A stretch of DNA of 5,570 bases from Candidatus Cloacimonadota bacterium (GTDB lineage: Bacteria > Cloacimonadota > Cloacimonadia > Cloacimonadales > JAIOQZ01): positions 1 to 5,570 of the forward strand of contig JAIOTM010000048.1 in the NCBI GenBank assembly GCA_021106755.1. Reading direction: 5' to 3'. Positions 1-5,566 of the stretch are shown here, one piece after another. Position numbers and translations under genes: made by a program. Position 1 is the first letter of the stretch. Every line of letters begins with the position of its first letter. The notes under the pieces were generated by a model. The model worked only from the letters and a program-made list of their open reading frames with translations. It did no database searches and was not told the origin of the DNA.

Positions 1-99
1 ATAAAAGGTTTGGAAATTTCTTAGACTTTTATGTGGTACAGGTTTGCCGCATTTTGTGAATGCCTGATGCATAATATGGGTTGAACACTATCTACTGTC

Positions 100-208
100 A
101 TGTCAAGCATCAGATAACAGTGGTTGTTATTGCCGTAGGGGCACCCCTACAAGACCGCAGGAGTAAAGTGTACATCTGAGAATCTGGATGTCAATTCAGG
201 CTTGACAT
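100..208. repeat. Inverted-repeat-bounded palindromic intergenic element
   Basis: This non-coding stretch lies just beyond the stop codon of the minus-strand PHP gene. A perfect 9-bp inverted repeat, ATGTCAAGC at 100-108 and GCTTGACAT at 200-208, bounds it. Inside, GTAGGGG-CA-CCCCTAC at 135-150 is a 7-bp-arm palindrome with a 2-base centre. A further hairpin, ATGTCAA (188-194) with TTGACAT (202-208) around a 7-base loop, uses the same right arm. CTGATGC (64-70) also pairs with GCATCAG (107-113). The nested pairings suggest a small palindromic repeat of the REP or MITE kind, or a processed 3' end for the PHP transcript. I see no U-tract that would make it an intrinsic terminator and no coding sequence. 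A family of such repeats elsewhere in the genome cannot be tested from one window. Confidence 0.4.
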
Positions 209-212
209 AACA

Positions 213-995
213 CTACATAAACGCTTTTTCTTCCCACTGTCCGTTTTTCCAGACAAAAAGGCTGGTAAATCCGCAATCCCGAACTATTTCGACCGTTTTA
301 TTGTAATTGGTGTCAAACTGATTTATTGTATGCGAGTCTGAGCCGAGTGTAATCAGCCGTCCCCCCATCTCGTAATAGCGATGCAACAACGGCGGTTCAG
401 GAAGCACGTTTTGAAGAGTTTTACCGAGAGCGGAAAAATTTATTTCGAGAGCAATACCTTTACCAATTATTTCCTGGAATATCTCCTCAATAAGCGGGAG
501 GCAGTGCGAGTCGTCATACATGGATAAATAACGTTTGAATATGCTTAAATGCCCAAGAATATGAAACTTGCCAAAGCGAACCAGATTAAGATTTTCCTGA
601 TAATAAGCTTTAGCGTCTTCGGGTGTCAAAATCTTTGAAAACGGTACAGACAAGTTTCTACCATTCAACAATTGATGAATAGAAGCTATAATAAAATCGG
701 GTGGTCGCAGATTAAAAACTTCATCAGCCCACTCGTGGAATCGGTGATATTCCCCTGCTTCCACACCAAACATAATATCTAAGTTGGGAAACTCCTTGCG
801 AATCTCATCAACTGCCGCATAATTTTTCAAATAGGGCGGTATCCCGTAATTGGCAATATCTTCTGCTCCAAAATCGTAATGATCGGTTATCGCGATGCTT
901 TCGTATCCGTTAGAGATAGCTTTCCTCGCTAACTCTTTCAAATCTATCTCTGCATCCGAACTGAATCGGGTGTGTATATGGTAATCTATTTTCAT
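213..995 (-). CDS. PHP-domain phosphoesterase, histidinol-phosphatase (HisJ/HisK) type
   Basis: This 260-residue protein has the full set of PHP-family metal motifs in order: HIH at residues 6-8 near the N-terminus, TDH at 37-39, GVEAG with E79, SIH with H107, LGH with H149, LEIN with E184, and SDSH with D220 and H222. These residues bind a di- or trinuclear metal centre in PHP phosphoesterases. Length and motif layout fit the stand-alone histidinol-phosphatase group, which dephosphorylates L-histidinol phosphate in histidine synthesis. The family also contains phosphatases with other substrates, and no his gene is nearby, so the substrate is inferred. There is no signal peptide, so it should be cytoplasmic. 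It is transcribed away from the deaminase operon. No convincing Shine-Dalgarno precedes the ATG; a promoter-like string ends only about four bases upstream, so the message could be leaderless. The motif HIH sits six residues from this start, which supports it. Confidence 0.85.
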   Translation of the reverse strand: MKIDYHIHTRFSSDAEIDLKELARKAISNGYESIAITDHYDFGAEDIANYGIPPYLKNYAAVDEIRKEFPNLDIMFGVEAGEYHRFHEWADEVFNLRPPDFIIASIHQLLNGRNLSVPFSKILTPEDAKAYYQENLNLVRFGKFHILGHLSIFKRYLSMYDDSHCLPLIEEIFQEIIGKGIALEINFSALGKTLQNVLPEPPLLHRYYEMGGRLITLGSDSHTINQFDTNYNKTVEIVRDCGFTSLFVWKNGQWEEKAFM

Positions 996-1144
996 GTATC
1001 AAAATTCACCGTCTGTTTCTGTTTTGTCAACCCTCGCGATACCTTTCGCTACAAATTCATCCACGAAACTACATTTTTTTCTTTACGGATTACACTCTAT
1101 CGTTTCTAAGTTCGCGGTAGTCTAATATCTAAAAAGAACCAAAT

Positions 1145-1150
1145 AAGGGG
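1145..1150 (+). promoter_or_regulatory. Ribosome binding site of the dCMP deaminase
   Basis: AAGGGG ends five bases before the ATG at 1156. It supports that start, which also gives an N-terminus matching eukaryote-type dCMP deaminases. Confidence 0.6.
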
Positions 1151-1155
1151 ATACA

Positions 1156-1681
1156 ATGCTTTATCAAGAACTCTACAAGCGCACGGACTATATCAATTGG
1201 GATGAATACTTTATGGGTATCGCTCTGTTATCATCGCAACGCAGTAAAGACCCAAACACTCAGGTAGGTGCATGTATCGTAAGCCCAAAAAAGAACATAG
1301 TGGGAGTGGGTTACAACGGCTTTCCAATTGGTTGCCTCGACGATGTGCTTCCCTGGAAACGTAAAGGTGATTTTCTGGAAACTAAATATCCGTTCGTTGT
1401 TACACGCCGAACTAAACGCAATCCTGAACAGCATCGGCAGAGACCTGAGCGGGTGTACTATTTATGTGGCTCTGTTTCCGTGCAACGAATGCGCGAAAGC
1501 GATTATTCAGTCTGGTATTCGGGAAGTAGTCTATCTTTCGGATAAATATGCCGAAACAGACACCGTAATAGCCTCCAAGATGATGTTTGAGCAGGCTGGA
1601 GTTATTTGGCGACATCTGGAAACTATCCGCAAAACCATCACACTTGATTTTACAATCCCGGATATAGAACAGGATGTCTGA
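1156..1681 (+). pseudogene. Deoxycytidylate (dCMP) deaminase, eukaryote-like DCTD type, broken by a one-base frameshift
   Basis: dCMP deaminase converts dCMP to dUMP, the precursor of dTMP. The first frame (1156 to about 1401) gives residues 1-82, with [25 protein letters not shown] and DDVLPW, very like human DCTD. It then runs into unrelated sequence and stops at 1543-1545. The family continuation, HAELNAI, appears in the next frame from base 1403 and runs to the stop at 1679-1681. Removing one base near 1396-1402 rebuilds a 174-residue protein with zinc ligands H83, C109 and C112 (PCNEC) and catalytic E85, close to normal length and numbering. The first fragment alone has no zinc site; an internal ATG at 1328 would give a truncated second fragment. 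Both halves keep family-conserved residues, so the break is recent or is a sequencing or assembly error. No slippery site typical of programmed frameshifting is evident. The end overlaps the next gene by 8 bases. Confidence 0.9.
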
Positions 1682-3029
1682 ACCGCTTAAATTATTGAAA
1701 AACGCTACAATCTGCATTGGCTTCCAAAAGCGTCCTGAGACTGTCAATATTCTCTACACAGACAAAATCGTGGCTATTTCGGAACAACGAATCTATCGTC
1801 CCGATATTTCTGAGGCGATTGATCTCCATCAGAAGATACTCGTTCCAGGTTGTATTGATACTAATGTACATAGCTATAAAGGCAAAGCTCCCGGATTTCC
1901 TGAGTTAATTGCAGAGACCAGAGCGGCGGCAGTTGGAGGTATCACTACTTTCTGCGATACACCGGAAGCAGACGACACTGTAGTCAACTCTGTAAAAAAA
2001 TTGAAAGCCAAGTTAGACATCTTTGCCGACAAATCTTTTATTGATTTTGCCCTTTGGGGTGGTATTCGCGGTAACGATATTCCTCTTGATAAAGACAGTC
2101 TTGCTAATCTCTTTCGTGCTGGCATAGTTGGATTCTATACTTCAACATATTCGGAAAATCCAGATTTTTTGCCTCTTTCTTACCTCGCTATTAACGATAT
2201 TATCTCTTCTTTCCCAAATGCTTTACTCGCAATTCTGGCGGAAGATGCTGTAGTTGTTAACAAACGTATCTCAGGCATGAATACTAAAAAACGTGATACT
2301 ATTGAAGGTTATGTTCACAATCATCCCGCGGAAGCGGAGCGATTAGCTGTCGAAACTATCCTGAATCTGTCTCCAAACGCCCTCCTGCACTTTTTCAGTC
2401 TGAGCAGTGCTGATACTGTTACAATGTTAATTGAAGCAAAGAAGGCGAAACGAGATATCTCCTTTGATACAACTCCTCACTATGCGATGCTTACAAAAAG
2501 CGATTTCAAAAAGTTTGATGGCTATCTGAAAACCTGTCCCCCTGTGCGTAACGATTCTGACAGGGATTCGCTGGCAGATGCATTAAAAAGGGGTAAATTC
2601 GACTGGATTTCTTCCGGACACACAGGTTATCCAGCTAAACAGTTTGGCAAACATACGTTTCATGGCATACCCGGAATGCAGATTATGGTGCCGCTTATCT
2701 TTTCCGAGATGTATTTTCGGCAGAATCTGCCGTTAGGTCTCATGGTGGAATTAACTTCTACAGCTGCTGCCAAACGGTTAGGGCTTTATCCGGAAAAAGG
2801 TAGCCTGAAAATCGGAACTGATGCCGATTTCACAGTCATTGATTCGGGTAACACTACAAAAATTGATGAAAGCTTCTTCATCTCAAAAGCAAAGATGACT
2901 CCGTTTAACGGGAAAGAGCTGTCATGTCGGATAGACAGAACTATTCTGCGCGGTCAAACTCTATACAGTGCTGAGGATGGTCTTGTTACTACGGAAAACA
3001 TCGGTCAATGGGTGCGTGCAAAACATTGA
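1674..3029 (+). CDS. Dihydroorotase/allantoinase-like cyclic amidohydrolase, probably catalytically inactive
   Basis: This 451-residue protein has the amidohydrolase TIM-barrel layout: an N-terminal beta-strand segment, LVPGCIDT at 57-63, TRAAAVGGITT at 82-92, TTPHY at 266-270, CPPVRN at 288-293, GIPGMQ at 331-336 and a C-terminal KGSLKIGTDADFTVID at 375-390. Family members hydrolyse cyclic amides using two metals held by HxH, a carboxylated lysine, two later histidines and an aspartate. Here HxH reads N64-V-H66, the GFK lysine is Y155, the HAED histidine is L188, the next histidine aligns with S242, and SDH reads S-G315-H. The substrate arginine after HxH aligns with Y68, and the DMPN asparagine with E98. 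The reading frame is intact and other family motifs remain, so this looks like a selected pseudoenzyme rather than a decaying gene. Inactive dihydroorotase homologues are known as structural partners of aspartate carbamoyltransferase; that role is only a suggestion here. The start overlaps the deaminase stop and has no spaced Shine-Dalgarno, which implies coupled translation. Confidence 0.85.
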   Translation: MSEPLKLLKNATICIGFQKRPETVNILYTDKIVAISEQRIYRPDISEAIDLHQKILVPGCIDTNVHSYKGKAPGFPELIAETRAAAVGGITTFCDTPEADDTVVNSVKKLKAKLDIFADKSFIDFALWGGIRGNDIPLDKDSLANLFRAGIVGFYTSTYSENPDFLPLSYLAINDIISSFPNALLAILAEDAVVVNKRISGMNTKKRDTIEGYVHNHPAEAERLAVETILNLSPNALLHFFSLSSADTVTMLIEAKKAKRDISFDTTPHYAMLTKSDFKKFDGYLKTCPPVRNDSDRDSLADALKRGKFDWISSGHTGYPAKQFGKHTFHGIPGMQIMVPLIFSEMYFRQNLPLGLMVELTSTAAAKRLGLYPEKGSLKIGTDADFTVIDSGNTTKIDESFFISKAKMTPFNGKELSCRIDRTILRGQTLYSAEDGLVTTENIGQWVRAKH

Positions 3030-3180
3030 TTATATTATTTTAGTATGATAATTATATCATTGTGTCGTATCGGTAAAACCTCCGATTCAGGTTCAATTCG
3101 CTAACGATAGGTTTTTGGGACAATTACAGCATTAAAGCTTTTGGAACACACTTTGCATTAGCTTTAGCAAATATGAGTTC

Positions 3181-3185
3181 AGGAG
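3181..3185 (+). promoter_or_regulatory. Ribosome binding site that fixes the lipoprotein start
   Basis: AGGAG ends five bases before the ATG at 3191. The longer reading frame starts at an ATG at 3173 and would contain this site. The 3191 start is therefore preferred; it also puts a lysine and a hydrophobic run close to the N-terminus, as expected for a signal peptide. Confidence 0.75.
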
Positions 3186-3190
3186 TAACA

Positions 3191-4051
3191 ATGGAAACAG
3201 GAATAAAAACGAGTTTGATTGTGATTTTGATAGTTTTCGGAATTTTTTTTGGATGTGCCGGCACAAGTGGTAAATCAATTAAGTGCTTTGAGAATACCCG
3301 TGAGGCAGAAGTAAATAACATACCGCTGAAACACACCAATTCTGCCGAAATTGAGGATATATTCAACGCCACGTGTTTCGAGTATGAAGACTCAATAACT
3401 GAAATTATTCTCACTGGCAGTTCGGACAAGAAATGCTTCTTCAAGGTTGAGTACTATGAATATGAACCCGATGATGCTACCCTGCTTTTCACCGAGAACA
3501 CGCTTTCTTACAAGACAAAATCAGGGAAACCTGTTTTAATCGCAAGTATTGATGGTACTATACCTAACGATATTGATCTGTTGTTATCAACTTCAAGCGG
3601 AGATATAATTGTCAGCGGAATGATGAATCCAGACAAGCTGGATTTCCGCAGTAGTTCCGGTGACATTATACTCAAAGATACCCAGTATTGCAATTATTAC
3701 CATGTCAGAACATCTAACGGAGACATCATTCTCAAGAATGTGCATCACAGCAGGGAGCTTAATCTTGCTTCTGCTAATGGCGATATGATTTTAGAACAAG
3801 TTACTGATTTCGGGAATATCCAATTGGCTATTGCTAATGGAGATTTCATCCTGAAAGAGAGCGATGGAGAAACCCTCAAAGGCTCATTTGCAAATGGAGA
3901 TGTCATCCTTGTAGGTTCTATTATCAATAATCTTATCGCTTCTTTCGCCACGGGAGATATAATTAAAGACAGGACCTCTGTGATTAACAATCAGGTTATT
4001 ACGAAAGCTGGCAAAATTATCCAGATCGAAGAAATCATTGATGCCCATTAA
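3191..4051 (+). CDS. Putative lipoprotein with DUF4097-like beta-solenoid repeats
   Basis: The 286-residue product starts with a short basic stretch (K6), a hydrophobic core at about residues 8-20 and FFGC ending at C22. This resembles a lipoprotein signal, although phenylalanines at -3 and -2 are unusual for a lipobox. A mixed domain follows at about 23-130. After it come seven repeats centred on (S/N/T)GD followed mostly by hydrophobic residues, with the GD glycine at 137, 157, 177, 197, 217, 236 and 255. The spacing of 20, 20, 20, 20, 19 and 19 residues is that of a stacked beta-helix, as in DUF4097 'putative adhesin' proteins. It is probably anchored in the envelope facing the periplasm or the outside. 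The family has no firm biochemical role, and no catalytic residues are apparent. It lies 161 bases after the amidohydrolase and seems separately translated. The palindromic repeat array follows about 30 bases after its stop. Confidence 0.75.
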   Translation: METGIKTSLIVILIVFGIFFGCAGTSGKSIKCFENTREAEVNNIPLKHTNSAEIEDIFNATCFEYEDSITEIILTGSSDKKCFFKVEYYEYEPDDATLLFTENTLSYKTKSGKPVLIASIDGTIPNDIDLLLSTSSGDIIVSGMMNPDKLDFRSSSGDIILKDTQYCNYYHVRTSNGDIILKNVHHSRELNLASANGDMILEQVTDFGNIQLAIANGDFILKESDGETLKGSFANGDVILVGSIINNLIASFATGDIIKDRTSVINNQVITKAGKIIQIEEIIDAH

Positions 4052-4082
4052 TCTTCTAACAATATTTCGGACAACGTCTTAG

Positions 4083-4329
4083 TTTCGACTCGAAAGGTAC
4101 ATCGAGTCGAGTAACGCCTTGTTATAGTATAGAATGCAGTTATTTCGAGTCGTCCTTGTTTCGACTCGAAAGGTACATCGAGTCGAGTAACACCTTGCTA
4201 TAGTATGGAATGCAGTTATTTCGAGTCGTCCTTGTTCCGACTCGAAAAGTACATCGAGTCAAGTAACGCCTTGTTATAGTATAGAATGCAGTTATTTCGA
4301 GTCGTCGTCCTTCGTCCTTACGACTCGAA
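4083..4329. repeat. Array of three 76-bp palindromic direct repeats plus a terminal half-site
   Basis: Three units begin at 4086, 4162 and 4238, exactly 76 bases apart, with no unique spacer between them. Unit 2 differs from unit 1 at about four positions, and unit 3 at about two before its end diverges. Each unit holds CGACTCGA, then TCGAGTCG 8 bases later, then a second TCGAGTCG near its 3' end. A last CGACTCGA lies at 4321-4328, so the array has ten copies of one 8-mer in both orientations (the copy at 4254 has one change). Each CGACTCGA can pair downstream (8-base loop) or with the TCGAGTCG of the previous unit (9-base loop, 10-bp stem TTTCGAGTCG/CGACTCGAAA), giving alternative hairpins. 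Bases 4062-4082 look like a decayed upstream copy of the unit end. The array separates the lipoprotein gene from the flagellin leader and resembles REP/BIME-type intergenic repeats. Confidence 0.9.
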
Positions 4330-4337
4330 TGTTTTCT
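4296..4337 (+). terminator. Terminator-like hairpin at the end of the repeat array
   Basis: TTCGAGTCGT (4296-4305) pairs perfectly with ACGACTCGAA (4320-4329) around a 14-base loop, and TGTTTTCT follows. The T-run is short and the loop large, so termination is plausible rather than certain. It would end the lipoprotein transcript before the flagellin unit. The loop contains an exact tandem duplication of CGTCCTT (4306-4319), which accounts for the 7 bases that put this half-site out of the 76-base register. Confidence 0.4.
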
Positions 4338-4367
4338 AAGAAAAAAAGAAGTTCTATCATTTTTTTA

Positions 4368-4398
4368 TTGACAATCACTATAAAATGAATAGTTTTTG
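4368..4398 (+). promoter_or_regulatory. Possible flagellin promoter
   Basis: TTGACA at 4368-4373 is followed, 19 bases after its TTG, by TAGTTTTTG at 4390-4398. This resembles the Bacteroidetes-type pair TTG and TAnnTTTG with about 19 bases between them. The string lies after the terminator-like hairpin and before the folded leader, where a flagellin promoter would be expected. I found no good match to sigma-28 or sigma-54 consensus sites in 4330-4680. This is pattern matching only. Confidence 0.25.
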
Positions 4399-4624
4399 TA
4401 TTGCTTAGTATCCACAGCAGGAAGCTAGCAATCCCAACCATCTGAATACGACTCTATCGGTACGCATTGTCCGGGTAACTATAAACCCATATTGTGCAGT
4501 AGGCTCTTGCGAATAGCGGCAAACCTATGTGACTGAAAGAACTGGAAATGTTGTTTCTGAATATTTTTTAGCTCCTACAGCTGACATATTTTTACCACTC
4601 TTCATCAAGTCCTTTGCAAGACGC

Positions 4625-4646
4625 GGTTGATGGTTTACCATCAACC
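4625..4646 (+). promoter_or_regulatory. Strong hairpin just upstream of the flagellin ribosome binding site
   Basis: GGTTGATGG (4625-4633) and CCATCAACC (4638-4646) form a perfect 9-bp stem with a TTTA loop, ending 26 bases before the Shine-Dalgarno site. No T-run follows, so it is not an intrinsic terminator. It could protect the 5' part of the mRNA, bind a regulator, or be an operator palindrome in the DNA. Confidence 0.55.
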
Positions 4647-4672
4647 TTGACAGCACAAAATGGGATAAACGC

Positions 4673-4679
4673 GGAGGAG
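4673..4679 (+). promoter_or_regulatory. Strong flagellin ribosome binding site
   Basis: GGAGGAG lies two bases before the ATG at 4682, with GGAG five bases away. It is the strongest Shine-Dalgarno in the window, as expected for an abundant protein. It also holds two GGA triplets, the core of CsrA sites; whether CsrA acts here is unknown. Confidence 0.75.
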
Positions 4680-4681
4680 TT

Positions 4682-5566
4682 ATGTCTTTATCCGTCAGCC
4701 CGGTAGTTTATACAGGTGTTCTGAATATTGCACTGAATCGATCGTTGTCCAATCTTTATGAAGCTGTGGAACGACTTTCGACTGGCGAGCGTATTAATTC
4801 TGCTGCCGATGATCCCGCGGGAATGGCAATGTCGCAATTAATGCGGGCACAGTCCGCAACCTATACTCAGGCTATTCGAAATTCTCAGGACGCTATCTCG
4901 CTTCTGCAAACGGCAGAAAGCGGACTCAACGAAATTGACGAAAATCTGGTGAGAATGAAAGAACTCGCGGAGCAAGCCGCAACTGGCTCATACACAGATG
5001 CCCAACGGCTTATTATGCAGTCTGAGTTTGAATTAATGGGTACAGAAATTGATAGAATTGCTGGTTCCACATCCTACAATACCTTCAAACTGTTAGACGG
5101 GTCTCTTGCTTCTTCAGCCACATGGAGCAGTGCTGGAGGCTGGACAGAGCCTGATGGCGGAATGCGGATTCAAGTGGGAGATGGCGCACTTCGTGCCGAG
5201 GATTATTATTATATCACTATTCCCGATACCCGAACTACGGCACTGCTGAACAGTCAGACTGTGGCAATTTCCACTCAAGCGGCAGCCGCGGCAGCCTTAG
5301 ACATCCTTAACACAGCTATTATCAATAAAGAAAACGCTATTGGATGGGTGGGAGCGTTAGAGAACAGACTGGAAAGCACTTTAGATAATCTTGAAGGGCA
5401 GGTTGCCGCTTTAGATAATGCTGAAGCCAATATCACGGATGCTGATATTGCTGCTGAAACGGCGAACTACGTAGCAAGCCTTATTTTAACGCAGTCCGGG
5501 ATAGCAATGATAGCTCAGGCGAATTCAATTCCGCAGTTAGTACTGCAACTAATAGGAATGGATTAG
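4682..5566 (+). CDS. Flagellin (flagellar filament subunit)
   Basis: This is a complete short flagellin of 294 residues. The N-terminal D0/D1 region (about 1-140) contains RLSTGERINSAADDPAGMAM at 31-50, the coiled-coil segment ending SLLQTAESGLNEI at 73-85, RMKELAEQAATG at 91-102 and YNTFKLLDG at 132-140. The C-terminal D1/D0 region (about 205-294) contains ENRLESTLDNL at 227-237, ITDADIAAETANYVASLILTQS at 251-272 (the usual A-E helix) and IAMIAQANSIPQLVLQLI at 274-291. The centre (about 141-204) is small, so the surface domain is minimal. Subunits are exported by the flagellar type III system, which explains the lack of a signal peptide, and polymerise into the filament through the paired terminal helices. 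The residues around R91-L95 match the conserved TLR5-recognised strip only partly. The strong Shine-Dalgarno and the ATG at 4682 fix the start. No other flagellar gene is in the window. Confidence 0.95.
   Translation: MSLSVSPVVYTGVLNIALNRSLSNLYEAVERLSTGERINSAADDPAGMAMSQLMRAQSATYTQAIRNSQDAISLLQTAESGLNEIDENLVRMKELAEQAATGSYTDAQRLIMQSEFELMGTEIDRIAGSTSYNTFKLLDGSLASSATWSSAGGWTEPDGGMRIQVGDGALRAEDYYYITIPDTRTTALLNSQTVAISTQAAAAAALDILNTAIINKENAIGWVGALENRLESTLDNLEGQVAALDNAEANITDADIAAETANYVASLILTQSGIAMIAQANSIPQLVLQLIGMD

Larger units (their letters stand above)
4400..4681 (+). promoter_or_regulatory. Long, probably structured 5' leader of the flagellin gene
   Basis: No gene is visible here, but several stems can be drawn. 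Hairpin 1 (4400-4432): ATTGCT pairs with AGCAAT, extended through a bulged T4406 by AG/CT and then by TCC (4411-4413) with GGA (4420-4422), closing a 6-base loop. Hairpin 2: GGGT (4473-4476) pairs with ACCC (4485-4488). Hairpin 3 (4500-4527): TAGG pairs with CCTA and, inside it, TTGC (4507-4510) with GCAA (4519-4522). Hairpin 4: AGCT (4570-4573) pairs with AGCT (4579-4582). A 9-bp hairpin at 4625-4646 comes last. I could not match the set to a known riboswitch class; a GCAAACC string at 4519-4525 recalls class I cyclic-di-GMP riboswitches, but the rest does not fit. Leader control of flagellin mRNA translation or stability would make sense but is inferred. Confidence 0.4.

Noticed and set aside
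3..59. C-terminal end of an upstream plus-strand gene
   Set aside because: An open stretch of 18 codons at the window edge is expected by chance and shows no recognisable motif.
1123..1128. Sigma-70 promoter before the deaminase (TAATAT)
   Set aside because: No acceptable -35 element lies 16-18 bases upstream, so the -10-like string alone is not enough.
1231..1747. Minus-strand and alternative-frame reading frames over the deaminase
   Set aside because: They are shadows of the real gene, with no family motifs and no ribosome sites.
3027..3059. Terminator after the amidohydrolase
   Set aside because: The arms TGATTATATTAT and ATAATTATATCA match only in part, are almost all A/T, and no T-run follows.
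3173..3190. Earlier ATG of the lipoprotein frame
   Set aside because: A good AGGAG lies between it and the ATG at 3191, at correct spacing for the latter.
4086..4237. tRNA-like units (76-base period, TTCGAGTC resembling a T-loop)
   Set aside because: No acceptor stem, D-arm or anticodon arm can be drawn; the resemblance comes from the palindromic 8-mer.
4083..4329. CRISPR array
   Set aside because: The whole 76-base unit is conserved, with no unique spacers between short repeats, and no cas gene is present.
4385..4408. Tiny leader peptide ORF (ATG to TAG, 7 codons)
   Set aside because: It has no ribosome site, overlaps the putative promoter and hairpin, and shows no regulatory codon run.
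4510..4560. Class I cyclic-di-GMP riboswitch, suggested by GCAAACC
   Set aside because: The second conserved GCAAAGCC-type segment, the tetraloop/receptor arms and the 3' GG-rich arm are not found in the expected places.
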